A DNA stretch of 64,000 bases from Archangiaceae bacterium (GTDB lineage Bacteria > Myxococcota > Myxococcia > Myxococcales > Myxococcaceae), in the NCBI GenBank assembly GCA_016879935.1, contig JAACJQ010000378.1, positions 32,487-96,486 on the forward strand. Direction: 5' to 3'. The translations under genes and the position numbers were made by a program. Position 1 is the first letter of the stretch, and each line of letters opens with the position of its first letter. Below the pieces are notes generated by a model, which saw only the letters and a program-made list of their open reading frames with translations, was not told where the DNA came from and did no database searches. Shown piece after piece: positions 28,238-38,634 of the stretch.

Positions 28238-30070
28238 ATGGCCGTCGACGCCCTTCAGCTCAGACCCCGCTCGACCCTCGCGCTCTATGACTCGGCGCTG
28301 CGTGCCGCCGCGGGCTCGTCGGGCATCTGGGTGCTGACGTTGCCGGCCTCTGCCGCGCTCATCTTCACGTTCTTCTCGGCCGCCGAAGCGGTGTCTCGGC
28401 ACAAGCCGCTCTTCTGGCCAATGGTCGGACTGACCGCGGCGTGGATCTTTCGCAGCCTCATGCAGGGCGCGGCGAGCCACTTCCTCGAACAGCAGATCCT
28501 CTCGCAGACCGAACCGACCGCGCGCGGGAGCTTCATCGCGGCGCTGAAACGCGCTCCCGGCCTCATCGTCGCGGCCACGATTCAGCTCGTCGTCGACACG
28601 TTGCTGGCCACGCTCACGCTCGGCATCGGGTTCTTCTTCGTCGGCGCCCATCAGGCGATCTTCGCCGCGGCGATGCGTGGTGAAGGCAGCGCGCTGGGCC
28701 TCTACGGCACGGCGTCGAAGCTCCTCGGAGCCGCCCGCCACACCGCGCCGTTCCTGCGCTTCTGCAACGTCGTTCAGCTGATCTTCGTCGTGAACCTGCA
28801 CATGGGCACGGCGTTCCTGATGGTGATCGGGCAGCAGCTGTTCGCGCTCGACTTGAACTTCGTCGCCCGCTTCACCTCGCTCGACACCGGGGTGTGGGTG
28901 GCGACCCTGTTCGTCGTCGCCTTCACGATGCTCGAGCCGGTGCGCGTCGCGGCGGGCGTGCTGCTGCTGATCGACGGTCGCGTTCGCCAGGAGGGCCTCG
29001 ATCTCGTCGCGCAGGTCGAGCAGCTCCCCCGTCGAAAGAAGCCCAAAGCCCCCATCGTCGCGGCGCTGAGCGCGCTGGTGCTGGCCATGCCCGCCTTCGC
29101 CCAGACCTCGGTCGAGCCGAGCGGAGTCCGTCAGCGCGTCGAGCGATTGATGGACGAGTGCGAGATGTCGTCGCGCGTCTCGAAGGAGCAGCTCGAGAGC
29201 CTCGATGGCGTGCAGGAGCGCGATCACTCAGCCCTCTCCCGCTTCGTCAGCCGCGTCGAGCGCCGCGCCTACGACGATCAGGACTGTGATGCCGCCGAAG
29301 ACGATCTGCGCGAAGGCCTGAAGGAGCTCAAAGCCGCCCGCGCCCTCGAGAGCGCCACCGCCGCGCAGAAGGCCCGCGACGACGCCCAGCAGATCCTCTC
29401 TCGCCCCGAGTTCCAGGCCGTCGAGAAGAAGAAGCCCGACGAGGTGAAGCCCGACGAGAAAGACGAGCCCCCCAGCGAGTTCTGGAAGTGGGTTCAGAAG
29501 ATGCTCAAGCGCTTCTTCGAATGGCTGCTCGAACGTGACGGCAAAGAGACCGTTCGAACCCCCGCCTTCGGCGGTGAGATGGCGGGCGCGAACCTCGTCA
29601 TGATCGTGATCGTGGTGGCGCTGGTCGGCTTGCTGGTGTTCCTGCTGCTCCAGTTCCGCAACAAGAACCAGGAGGTCGAGGCCGAGGGCGAGCAGTCGTC
29701 GTTCGGAGAAGAGGCGCTCTCGAGCGACCCGATGAGTGCGCTGTCGAAGCGGCCCGAGACGTGGGCGGGCCTCGCCGACGAGCTCGCCGCGAAGGGCGAA
29801 TTCCGCGAAGCAATTCGTCACCTCTATCTTGCGCTGCTTTCGCACCTGCATCGCGCGGGCGTCATCGACTACGACCCGACGCGCTCGAACTGGGACTATC
29901 TCTTCGGCTTCAAGGGCCAGGGGCAGTCGAAGTCGGCCTTTCGCGAGCTGACCCGCCGCTTCGACTTCGCCTGGTACGGCAACGTCGACGTGACCGAGGC
30001 CGCCTACCAGACGTTCCGCACCATCGTGCAGCCCTTGCTCACGACGGCGGAGGCGCCCACGAATGCGTGA
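28238..30070 (+). CDS. Multispanning membrane protein with C-terminal DUF4129
   Basis: A 610-residue protein. Residues about 25-260 contain six or more hydrophobic segments. About residue 275-290 is another hydrophobic stretch ending in AMPAFA, followed by an extracytoplasmic helical region. A transmembrane segment near 450-470 (LVMIVIVVALVGLLVFLLLQF) leads to the cytoplasmic DUF4129 domain at the C-terminus (AAKGEFREAIRHLYLALLSHLHRAGVIDY; TRRFDFAWYGNVDVTE). DUF4129 proteins occur with MoxR ATPases and DUF58 proteins and are thought to work in envelope protein maturation. Its stop overlaps the next start by 8 bases. Confidence 0.85.
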   Translation: MAVDALQLRPRSTLALYDSALRAAAGSSGIWVLTLPASAALIFTFFSAAEAVSRHKPLFWPMVGLTAAWIFRSLMQGAASHFLEQQILSQTEPTARGSFIAALKRAPGLIVAATIQLVVDTLLATLTLGIGFFFVGAHQAIFAAAMRGEGSALGLYGTASKLLGAARHTAPFLRFCNVVQLIFVVNLHMGTAFLMVIGQQLFALDLNFVARFTSLDTGVWVATLFVVAFTMLEPVRVAAGVLLLIDGRVRQEGLDLVAQVEQLPRRKKPKAPIVAALSALVLAMPAFAQTSVEPSGVRQRVERLMDECEMSSRVSKEQLESLDGVQERDHSALSRFVSRVERRAYDDQDCDAAEDDLREGLKELKAARALESATAAQKARDDAQQILSRPEFQAVEKKKPDEVKPDEKDEPPSEFWKWVQKMLKRFFEWLLERDGKETVRTPAFGGEMAGANLVMIVIVVALVGLLVFLLLQFRNKNQEVEAEGEQSSFGEEALSSDPMSALSKRPETWAGLADELAAKGEFREAIRHLYLALLSHLHRAGVIDYDPTRSNWDYLFGFKGQGQSKSAFRELTRRFDFAWYGNVDVTEAAYQTFRTIVQPLLTTAEAPTNA

Positions 30071-31351
30071 TCGCTTCCCGCTGCTCTTCATCTCGGGCCT
30101 CGTGGTGCTGGGTGCGTTCGGCTCCTTCGTGATGTCGGGCGCCAAGCGCGGCTCGTTCGCCGATCGCCTCTCCACCTACCGCTCCGAACCGACGGGAGCC
30201 CGCGCGCTCTACCTGTTACTCAACGAGGCCGGCCTTCCCGCCGAGCGCTGGCAGCAGGACTTCGAGGTGATCGATCGGGGCACCACGCTCGTGCTGCTCG
30301 GCACCTCGTTCCGCGACGAGACCGACAAGAAGAGCAAGAACCCCGGCTCGGCCGACGCCGGCTTCTCGTGGGACGACGGCGAAGAGCTGACCGACGAAGA
30401 GCGAGAAGAGTTCAAGGAGCGCGGCATGAACGCGTTCCGCAGCCCGTCCGTCACCTCCGACGAGTCGAAGAAGCTGCTCGAGCACATTCGCAACGGCGGC
30501 ACCGTCATCTACGCCCCGTGGGACAAGGACGAGAACGACCTGCTCACCGCGGTCGACGTGTACCTGGAGCGTGCCGAGAACCGGAAGGAGATCTCCACGC
30601 TCGTGCCTGCGCAGCCGTCTCGCTTCACCGTCGGCGTCGAGCGGCTCGAGGCCCGGGTTCGCGTGTGGCTCGATCTGCCGCCCGGTGCCGTCGCGCTGCT
30701 CGTCGACGAGGGCGCCGAGAAGACCGTGGTCGGGCTCGTTCCCTATGGGCAGGGCCGGCTCATCGTCGTCGGAGCGCCCGAGCTCGCGATGAACCAGGCG
30801 CTCACCCGCGCAGACAACGCGCTCTTCTGGCGCGCCATGGGCAGGGCGCTCGCGAACGGGCCCATCGCCTTCGACGAGTTCCACCACGGCTTCACGGGAG
30901 ATCGTTCGATCGCCGAGTTCGCCGCCCGCTACGGCCTTCAGTTTGCGGCCGCCCAACTGCTCCTCGGCGTGATGCTGTGGGCCGCGTCGCTCAAACGTTT
31001 CGGTCGGCCGAAGCCGCCGCCCGACGCCGTGCGCATCGGCGCCACCGACGCGCTCTTCGCAACGAGCCGTCTCTATCGCGAAGGCAAACACTTCGCGCAC
31101 GCGGCTGCTGCCATCGCCAAAGAGCTCTCGGCCGAATACGCGCGCAAAGCCGGAATGCCCGCACGCGCTGAGCCCTCCGAGATCTCCGCCGCGCTCGATC
31201 TGCGTGGCCGCAAGGATCTCGCCACTGCCCTGCTCGACGTCACCCGCGCCGCGAACGCCGCCGACAGTGACGCCAGCGTCGAGACCGTTGCCCGGCTCGC
31301 CGCCCTCGCCCGCTTGAAGCTCGACGCCTCACCGAAGAAAGGCCGCACCGC

Positions 31352-31355
<4 letters not shown>
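30063..31355 (+). CDS. DUF4350-like membrane protein
   Basis: A 430-residue protein. It starts with a transmembrane segment ([20 protein letters not shown]), then [22 protein letters not shown], the typical entry of DUF4350 with its S-YR-P-G-A-LY motif. The extracytoplasmic part is glutamine-amidotransferase-like in layout ([44 protein letters not shown]). A second transmembrane segment lies near 300 ([17 protein letters not shown]), and a helical cytoplasmic tail follows. The overlap with DUF4129 upstream and with MoxR downstream (ATGA) marks a tightly coupled operon. Molecular role unknown. Confidence 0.8.
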
Positions 31356-32365
<1,010 letters not shown>

Positions 32366-32369
32366 CGCG

Positions 32370-33677
32370 TTGGTCCCTTCCGCACGACTCTGGGCGACGG
32401 TCTGCCTGCTCGCGATTCCCACGATCGCGGCGGGCTTCATCGAGGGCATCTGGCCCCTCGTGCTGTTGCTCGACGTGTCGCTGCTGGCCCTGACGGGCAT
32501 GGACTGGCTCGTCGCCCGCCGCGCGGTCGTGAAGGTGTCGCGGGAGCTGCCGCATCGGTTTCAGGTTGGCGTCGAGAACAAGGTGCACCTCGACGTGATC
32601 AACCCCGGCGGCTCGACGCTGCGCCTCCAGCTGAAGGACGACAGTCCCGAGGTCTTCGCCGCGACGCCCGAGCAGCTCGCCTTCACCTTGTCGGGCAAGA
32701 GCCGTGTTCGCCTGCCCTACGTCTGCACCCCGCGCAGCCGTGGCCGCTTCGAGTTCGCCGATCTCAACCTGCGCGTGCGGGGGCCGCTCGGGCTCGCCTG
32801 GCACGATCGTGTCATCGCAGCGAAGACCCAGGTCAGCGTCTTCCCCGACATGCGTGGCGCGAGCCGGCTGCTGCTGTCTGACGCGGCGCTCGACTTCGTG
32901 AACCTCGGGCTACGCCAGCTGCGACGTGACGGTCGTGGCACCGAGTTCGCCCGCCTGCGCGACTACGCCCAGGGTGATTCGGTTCGCGACGTCGACTGGA
33001 AGGCCAGCGCCCGTCGAGGAAAGCCCGTCACCCGCGTCATGGAGTCGGAGCGCTCGCAGACCGTCTTCATCGGCGTCGACGCCGGCCGCTCGATGGCCGC
33101 GCAGGTCGAAGGCCTCTCGAAGCTCGATCACGCCGTGAACGCTGCCCTCTTCCTCGCCTTCGTCGCGATTCGAAACGGCGATCGGGTCGGGCTCGTGGTC
33201 TTCGCCGACGGGGTGAAGTCGTTCATCGCGCCCGCGTCGGGCCGCGCGCAGTACCGGAAGATCGTCGACGCGCTCTACTCGTCGCGCCCGAACCTCACCT
33301 ACGTCGACTACCTCGCGCTCTTCAAAGAGCTGAACGTGCGCCTCGTGCGGCGCAGCTTGCTGTGCCTCTTCACCGACTTCCTCGACGAAGATCAGGCCGC
33401 GACCATGGTGGGCCCGATGCGCCGCCTCGCGAAGCGCCACGTGCCGGTGTGTCTCTCGATCAAAGACGCCGCGCTCCATCGGCTGCTGCACACGACGCCC
33501 GGCGACACCGAGATCGCCTACCAGCACGCCGTCGCCAGCGAGCTGTTGCTCGAGCGTGAAGCCGCCAAGCGCAAGGTGGGGCAAGATGGCGTCACCGTCA
33601 TCGACGTCGAAGCCGACGCGCTGTCTCTCGCAGCCGTGAACAAGTACCTCGAGATCAAGTCACGCGGCGCGCTCTGA
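32370..33677 (+). CDS. DUF58 (VWA-like) membrane-anchored protein
   Basis: A 435-residue protein if started at TTG 32370, 4 bases after the MoxR stop; a longer frame from 32304 would overlap MoxR. The N-terminus has two hydrophobic segments (VCLLAIPTIAAGFIEGIWPLVLLL and so on). The DUF58 signature GRGTEFARLRDYAQGDSVRDVDWKASARRG is cited here by its ends, at about residues 190-220, followed by a von Willebrand-type VFIGVDAGRSM metal-binding motif. The C-terminal part is VWA-like. It probably works with MoxR and DUF4129 proteins at the cytoplasmic membrane. Confidence 0.9.
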   Translation: MVPSARLWATVCLLAIPTIAAGFIEGIWPLVLLLDVSLLALTGMDWLVARRAVVKVSRELPHRFQVGVENKVHLDVINPGGSTLRLQLKDDSPEVFAATPEQLAFTLSGKSRVRLPYVCTPRSRGRFEFADLNLRVRGPLGLAWHDRVIAAKTQVSVFPDMRGASRLLLSDAALDFVNLGLRQLRRDGRGTEFARLRDYAQGDSVRDVDWKASARRGKPVTRVMESERSQTVFIGVDAGRSMAAQVEGLSKLDHAVNAALFLAFVAIRNGDRVGLVVFADGVKSFIAPASGRAQYRKIVDALYSSRPNLTYVDYLALFKELNVRLVRRSLLCLFTDFLDEDQAATMVGPMRRLAKRHVPVCLSIKDAALHRLLHTTPGDTEIAYQHAVASELLLEREAAKRKVGQDGVTVIDVEADALSLAAVNKYLEIKSRGAL

Positions 33678-33699
33678 CGCCGCCAGCACCGGGAGCACC

Positions 33700-34236
33700 A
33701 TGAAGGTCTTCTGTCCCAACTGTGGCACCGAGAACGACGGCACGCCGGGCAGCCGCGTCACCTGCCGCGCCTGTACGGCCAGCTTCGAGATCCCCTTCGA
33801 GAACAACCAGGCCACGCCGCAGCCGCAGCAGATTCCGCAACCCCAGCAGCCGAGCTTCGGCGGCCGGCCCGTGCAGCAGTTCGGAACACCACCCGTTCAG
33901 CCCGCACAGCCGCCGGCGCCCGTCGTCGTGCAGCCGCCTCCGAACGTGTGGCAACCCAACGCGCCCAGCAGCTATTCGGCGCCGCAGGCCCCGGGCGGGC
34001 AGACGAACACGCTCGCGATCGTGTCGCTCGTCTCGGGCCTCGTCGGCTGCCTCTGCATTCCCGCCATCGGGTCGATCACGAGCATCATCACCGGCTTCAT
34101 GGCGCTCTCGCAGATCAACGCGTCGGGCGGCGGCCAGAAGGGGCGTGAGCTGGCCATCGGCGGCATCGTCACCGGCTTCCTCGGCTGCTGCGGGTGGATG
34201 GGCTACGCGATTCTGATGGCCGTCGCAGGCAAGTGA
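33700..34236 (+). CDS. Zinc-ribbon / DUF4190-type membrane protein
   Basis: A 178-residue protein. The N-terminus MKVFCPNCGTENDG with a second pair VTCRACTASFEIPF is an MJ0042/zinc-ribbon motif. Residues about 40-105 are Pro/Gln-rich and disordered. The C-terminal 70 residues form the two-helix DUF4190 hairpin (LAIVSLVSGLVGCLCIPAIGSI; GRELAIGGIVTGFLGCCGWM). Such proteins appear near RDD and SpoIIM genes. It is the last gene of the plus-strand run and its stop faces the SpoIIM stop. Confidence 0.8.
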   Translation: MKVFCPNCGTENDGTPGSRVTCRACTASFEIPFENNQATPQPQQIPQPQQPSFGGRPVQQFGTPPVQPAQPPAPVVVQPPPNVWQPNAPSSYSAPQAPGGQTNTLAIVSLVSGLVGCLCIPAIGSITSIITGFMALSQINASGGGQKGRELAIGGIVTGFLGCCGWMGYAILMAVAGK

Positions 34237-34240
34237 TGAC

Positions 34241-35227
34241 TCAGGCCTCGCGGCGCCGCCGAATGAACGCCGAGAGCAGGTACGCGTAGACGCCGCTGCC
34301 CACCACGAGCGCGAACCCGATCTTGAACCAGATCGGCAATCGCGGTGGGTGAATCTGCGAGATCGTTCCTTCGATCAAACCGGCGAGCACGAAGAGCACG
34401 ATCGTGCCCAGCACGAGCTTCACCGCTGTCAGCCCCTCGCGCCGCAGCGCGACCCGCCGCGCCAGCCCTCGCGGAGCCACGAGCCCTCTCGCGATCGTCA
34501 ACCCCGCAGCCCCCGCCAGACAGATCGCGGTGATCTCGGGAATGCCGTGCGGAAGAATCCACGCCCAGAACCACCAGGCATGGCCCTTCGCCGCGTAGAC
34601 CCACGCGAGTGAGCCGATCAGCACGCCGTTGCCGAACAGCAGAATCGACGTGCCGACGCCCGCCGTGAGCCCGAGCGCGAACGCGAAGAACGCGACGCCG
34701 ATGTTGTTGCGCATGAGGAACGCCGAGAACGCGGCCTGCTCACCGACGTCGGCGCCTTCGTTCTTCTGCTCCTTCTTCACGCGCTCGTCGGGATCGAGCG
34801 ACTTGTGCATCGACGGCACCAGGTACGGCGCGGCGTCGGGGTCGAACATCATGCCGATCCACCCGAAGCCTGCACCCGCGACGAACATGAGCGTCGCCGC
34901 GACGATCAACCGCCACTCGGCCATCACCAACTCGGGGAAGCCGTGCGTGACGAACCGCAGAATCTCGCGCAGGCGAACACGACGACCCGGGTAGGTGACC
35001 GCGTAGGCACGCCCCACCAGATCGTTGAGGTAGCCGCTCACATCTGCGGCGCCCGCACGCGCGCGCACCCACAGCAGATCCGACGAGGCCGCGCGGTAGA
35101 GGCGAGAGAGCGCACGCGCGTCGTCGAGCGACAACGTCTTGAGGCCAGTACGTTCGGCGCGATCGAGGAGGCGTTCGAGTGCCTCCCATCGCGGGCGGCG
35201 CAGATCGATGAACTCGGGCAGCTCCAT
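34241..35227 (-). CDS. SpoIIM/DUF95-family membrane protein
   Basis: A 328-residue protein from ATG 35227; the longer frame to 35314 enters the divergent promoter region. The N-terminal 110 residues are helical and cytoplasmic (RRPRWEALERLLDRAE, ALSRLYRAASSDL). Five or six transmembrane segments follow. The motif NNIGVAFFAFALGLTAGVGT and FWAWILPHGIPEITAICLAGAAG is characteristic of SpoIIM, which in Bacillus helps peptidoglycan remodelling in engulfment. In non-spore-formers of this kind it occurs beside RDD, DUF4129, MoxR and DUF58 genes, as here. Confidence 0.9.
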   Translation of the reverse strand: MELPEFIDLRRPRWEALERLLDRAERTGLKTLSLDDARALSRLYRAASSDLLWVRARAGAADVSGYLNDLVGRAYAVTYPGRRVRLREILRFVTHGFPELVMAEWRLIVAATLMFVAGAGFGWIGMMFDPDAAPYLVPSMHKSLDPDERVKKEQKNEGADVGEQAAFSAFLMRNNIGVAFFAFALGLTAGVGTSILLFGNGVLIGSLAWVYAAKGHAWWFWAWILPHGIPEITAICLAGAAGLTIARGLVAPRGLARRVALRREGLTAVKLVLGTIVLFVLAGLIEGTISQIHPPRLPIWFKIGFALVVGSGVYAYLLSAFIRRRREA

Positions 35228-35283
35228 TCGGCGTCGCAGCGTAGCAGGGCTTTGCTTCGCCGGTGCTCGAGGAGCGGCGTAGA

Positions 35284-36423
35284 GTGCCCGGTGATTTGAG
35301 CCAGCCGCTGCCACTCCTCGAGCGCACCGAACAGCGCGACTTCCTCCGCTCCTTCGGCCGCATCGGCTTCGTCGTCGCAGCAGCCTTCTCGGCAGCCCAC
35401 GCGTTCAACCTTGGCTACCTGCCCAGCGCCGCGGCCATGGCGGGCGGCGCCCTCGGCCTGCTCTCACTCCCGTGGTTCGCCCAACGGTTCGGCAACCCCG
35501 CTGCCGGCCACGCCATCGCCGCCCTGGTCTCGAGCCTCGTCGCGTACAACGCGAGCCTTCGCGCCGACCTGCCGCTCGGCGCCCTCATCTTTCTGTGCGT
35601 GCTCCCGTTGGTGGTTCAATACCTCGCTGGATCGAGGGCCGCGGCAGGCTGGGCCTTCGTCGGTGTGCTCATCACGGCGGGAGCGCTCTGGAGGGTCGAG
35701 ACGGGCCGCGCCGTCGCCATCGAGCCACTCACCCGCCCCGAAAACCTGGCTCGCAAGAGCGGGCTCGAGGCGACCAGCATCATGGGCGTGCTGGCGATGA
35801 TGACGGCCCTCGCCGTTGGGCTCGAGCGGAGAAGAACCCGCGTCGAGCGCGCTCGAATGGGAAGGCTGGCGAATCGGCTCCGGCGCCTCAGCGCCTCGGT
35901 CGCCCACGAGATCAACAACCCCCTCGCGTGGATGACGAGCAGCACCTCGTTCCTCAAGGGCGCGCTCACCGAGACCTCGACGCCCGAGCTGCAACAAGAG
36001 CTCGCCGACTGTGCCACTGATCTCGTCGATGGCACGCGCCGCTTGTCGCAGTTCTCGGAAGATCTTCGGGCGCTCACCATCGAGAACACCGAGACGGCCA
36101 GCGGCGACCCGCGGCGCATTCTTCGGCTGGTGAAGAGCCTCGTGGGCGTGCTGCCCACAGCCCCGGCTGGCGAACTGCCGCGAATCGCCGCTGCCGAAGG
36201 CCCCCTCACCGAGCTGCTCGTCGAACTCCTGCTTTCGTCGGGAGAGCACGGCCACGCCCCTCGCCTCGCCGTCTCGCTCGATGCCGCGACCATCACCTTC
36301 ACCCTCGGCGCCGTACCAGGCGTCGACGGCAGAATGGTCGACGAGCTGCTCGGGCCCGGCATCGCCACCATCGCGTCGACTTCGGCCGATCTGTCGGTGC
36401 GTGTGCCCATCGCAGCCCGCTGA
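35284..36423 (+). CDS. Atypical sensor histidine kinase without clear ATP-binding motifs
   Basis: A 379-residue protein if started at GTG 35284, which has GAGGAG nine bases upstream; GTG 35263 and TTG 35293 are alternatives. Residues about 25-180 hold five or six transmembrane segments. The HisKA H-box is ASVAHEINNPL with His208. The following region should be HATPase_c, but no N-box (N-x-x-x-N), no DxGxG and no GxGLGL are visible; the last part is short and reads LLVELLLSSGEHGHAPRLAV, LGPGIATIAS. It could be a phosphotransfer or regulatory pseudokinase that depends on another ATPase. Confidence 0.7.
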   Translation: MPGDLSQPLPLLERTEQRDFLRSFGRIGFVVAAAFSAAHAFNLGYLPSAAAMAGGALGLLSLPWFAQRFGNPAAGHAIAALVSSLVAYNASLRADLPLGALIFLCVLPLVVQYLAGSRAAAGWAFVGVLITAGALWRVETGRAVAIEPLTRPENLARKSGLEATSIMGVLAMMTALAVGLERRRTRVERARMGRLANRLRRLSASVAHEINNPLAWMTSSTSFLKGALTETSTPELQQELADCATDLVDGTRRLSQFSEDLRALTIENTETASGDPRRILRLVKSLVGVLPTAPAGELPRIAAAEGPLTELLVELLLSSGEHGHAPRLAVSLDAATITFTLGAVPGVDGRMVDELLGPGIATIASTSADLSVRVPIAAR

Positions 36424-36471
36424 GTTGCGCTGGTGCGCGTGCACCGGGTGCGGAAGACTGTGCCTCCGAAC

Positions 36472-37446
36472 ATGACCGACGCGCCCACCGATCGCCTGCA
36501 CCTCGATGGTCAGCACTCGGTGCTCACGCCGGAGTACGTGGAGTTCGATTTCGTCCTCGCGGGCATGTTCACGCGGTTCCTCGCGTGGCTCGTCGACTCG
36601 GTGGTGACGATTCTCCTGTCGATCGCCGTGATCCTGCTGCCGGTGTTCTCGCTCTACCTCGGCGGCGCGATCGCCGTGGTGGGGCTCGTCCTCCTCCTCG
36701 TCCGCAAGTTCGGTGAGAAGAGGGCCGAGGGCGAAAGTCTGGTGCTGCCGATCGGTCTGCTTGGAGCAGGTGTCGGCCTCGCGATCGGCGGCCTGGCGAT
36801 GAACCTGATCTCTCCCGCCATCGGTTTCGCGCTCGTCTTCATCCTCTATTTCCTCGTCGACTGGGGCTACGCGATCTTCCTCGAAGGGCTGTGGAGCGGG
36901 CAGACGGTCGGCAAGAAGATGTTCGGGCTGCGGGTGATTCAGGAGAGCGGCGTGCGCGTCTCGTGGCTGCAGGCGCTGCTCCGCAACCTCGCGCGTCCGG
37001 TCGATCGACTGCCACTCGTCTACTTCGTCGGGGGCCTCGCGGCGCTCTTCACACAGTCACAGCAGCGGCTGGGCGATCTCCTCGCGGGCACCATCGTGAT
37101 TCGCGAGCGGCGCCTCAAGATCCCCGCGTCGCTCTCGCGCCCTGACGGCGACACCGCCCTGCTCGGCGACCCCGACTTCCGCTCGCGCGTCGCCAAGCTC
37201 TCGGCCGAGGAAGAGACGGTGCTGTTCAACGCGGCCATGCGCCGTGAAGAGCTCGGCATGGAGGCGCGCCTGCATCTGTTCTCGACGCTCTCCACCCGCC
37301 TGCAGGACGATCTGGGCTTCTTCAAGCCGCCGCACCTGTCCGACGAGAAGCTGGTGTTGCTGGTGACGGCCTCGCTCGCGGCGAAGAAGACCGAGAAGAA
37401 CCGCACCGCCGCCAGACGAAAGCCACCGCCTCGACCGGGCGCCTGA
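36472..37446 (+). CDS. RDD-family membrane protein
   Basis: A 324-residue protein from ATG 36472. The RDD domain shows GMFTRFLAWLVDSVVTILLS at the first segment and GQTVGKKMFGLRVIQESG, then LRNLARPVDRLPLVYFVGGL, with several transmembrane helices. The C-terminal 110 residues are cytoplasmic, helical and charged, ending in an Arg/Pro tail. RDD proteins are often found with SpoIIM; some act as ion exchangers, but most are uncharacterised. It probably belongs with the SpoIIM gene across the kinase. Confidence 0.87.
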   Translation: MTDAPTDRLHLDGQHSVLTPEYVEFDFVLAGMFTRFLAWLVDSVVTILLSIAVILLPVFSLYLGGAIAVVGLVLLLVRKFGEKRAEGESLVLPIGLLGAGVGLAIGGLAMNLISPAIGFALVFILYFLVDWGYAIFLEGLWSGQTVGKKMFGLRVIQESGVRVSWLQALLRNLARPVDRLPLVYFVGGLAALFTQSQQRLGDLLAGTIVIRERRLKIPASLSRPDGDTALLGDPDFRSRVAKLSAEEETVLFNAAMRREELGMEARLHLFSTLSTRLQDDLGFFKPPHLSDEKLVLLVTASLAAKKTEKNRTAARRKPPPRPGA

Positions 37447-37448
37447 AC

Positions 37449-37943
37449 TCAGCCCTGTCGCGCCCGCGCGAGCAGCTTCCCGAACCGCCTGGGCTCGAAC
37501 CCGAAACGGCTGCGCTCCTGCTCGAGCGCGAGCTCCAACGTTCCCGACTCGAGTGTCGAGCCAACCGACAACGTCAGCGAGAAGCGCGCGCGCTCCCAGG
37601 TGAGGTCCTGGGGTTTGAAGTGCATGGGCGACCGTTGAGAGGTCTCACGCCATTCCGCCGTCGCGAAGCCCTCGATGGTCCAGCGTGCTGGTGCACCAGC
37701 GGCCTTCTTCCCGCCACACGCCGCGATCAACGCCTCGGTCGGCTCGCCGATCGAAGTGATTCGAAACGGGTGCACCGCCCTCGCCCCGTTGAGCATGGCG
37801 AGCTCGAAGGCCAACCCGACCGGGCCGACGTCCGACGCTGCGGCGAGCATGACGATCAACGAGGTTGGGGCGTCGGCGGGCTCACGCGTCACCTCGACCA
37901 CTGCGAAGGAGAGCGCGCCGGGCTCGGCGAACAGCTCGACCAT
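37449..37943 (-). CDS. Hypothetical protein
   Basis: A 164-residue protein whose ATG 37943 lies one base past the stop of the upstream barrel gene, so they are co-transcribed. The sequence starts MVELFAEPGALSFAVVEV and is soluble and mixed alpha/beta, with no signal peptide or motif I recognise. Its stop nearly touches the RDD gene on the other strand. A longer frame to 38090 would overlap the barrel gene and is rejected. Confidence 0.55.
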   Translation of the reverse strand: MVELFAEPGALSFAVVEVTREPADAPTSLIVMLAAASDVGPVGLAFELAMLNGARAVHPFRITSIGEPTEALIAACGGKKAAGAPARWTIEGFATAEWRETSQRSPMHFKPQDLTWERARFSLTLSVGSTLESGTLELALEQERSRFGFEPRRFGKLLARARQG

Positions 37944-37944
37944 C

Positions 37945-38523
37945 TCAGAAGTACGTCGAAGCGGTGACCGTGCCACCGACGCTGAAGCGCTGGCAGTTGC
38001 TGAGACCGCAGTTGATGCCGATGAACCAGTCGAAGTACCCGCGCGCCTGGAGCGACACACTCTCGGCGACGAAGTATTCGACACCGCCACCGACGCCTGG
38101 GCCCACCAGCGTGCTGCCGACTCCGATCGACATGGCCGTCGGCTGCAGCACGACGATGCCCGAGAGGTGCGCGCTCACGAATGGGCGCAACGACTCCTCC
38201 ATGAAGAGGTAGCGCATGCCGAACTGGCCACCGGTCGCGAACACGAACCCGGCTCCACCCTTGGGCGGCGCGCCGACCTTCAGGTACGCGAGGGCGAGCG
38301 GAATGCGCACGTACACGTCGAAGCCGCTCTCGGCGTAGTACGACCCCTCGAGCCAGAACGGCACGCTGAAGTCTGGCACCGTCGCGTCGTCGGTGAAGAT
38401 CTTCATGAAGCCGATGCCCAGGCCCAACCCGCGGTTGGCGAAGCTGCCAGCGTGAGCAGTCGAGGCGTGGAGTGAAGAGACGGCGAGGCTGAGGGCCAGC
38501 GAGAGCTTGAGGGCGGTCCGCAT
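37945..38523 (-). CDS. Outer-membrane beta-barrel-like protein
   Basis: A 192-residue protein with signal peptide MRTALKLSLALSLAVSSLHASTAHAG. The start may also be the in-frame ATG 38535. The mature part has alternating short amphipathic strands rich in Gly and aromatics (GLGLGIGFMKIF, FWLEGSYYAESGFDVYVRIPL, GGQFGMRYLFMEE), and ends in FSVGGTVTASTYF, with the terminal Phe expected of barrel proteins inserted by BamA. It is probably an eight-stranded outer-membrane protein of unknown role. Confidence 0.8.
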   Translation of the reverse strand: MRTALKLSLALSLAVSSLHASTAHAGSFANRGLGLGIGFMKIFTDDATVPDFSVPFWLEGSYYAESGFDVYVRIPLALAYLKVGAPPKGGAGFVFATGGQFGMRYLFMEESLRPFVSAHLSGIVVLQPTAMSIGVGSTLVGPGVGGGVEYFVAESVSLQARGYFDWFIGINCGLSNCQRFSVGGTVTASTYF

Positions 38524-38634
38524 GCGGGGCGGCATCGTACCGGGTTTGGTGGGCGCAACCCGCGGAATTCCGACTCGTTTGACGTTCATCCATCGTTGCC
38601 GGGCAAAGACAGACTCTCTACACTCCCACCCACC

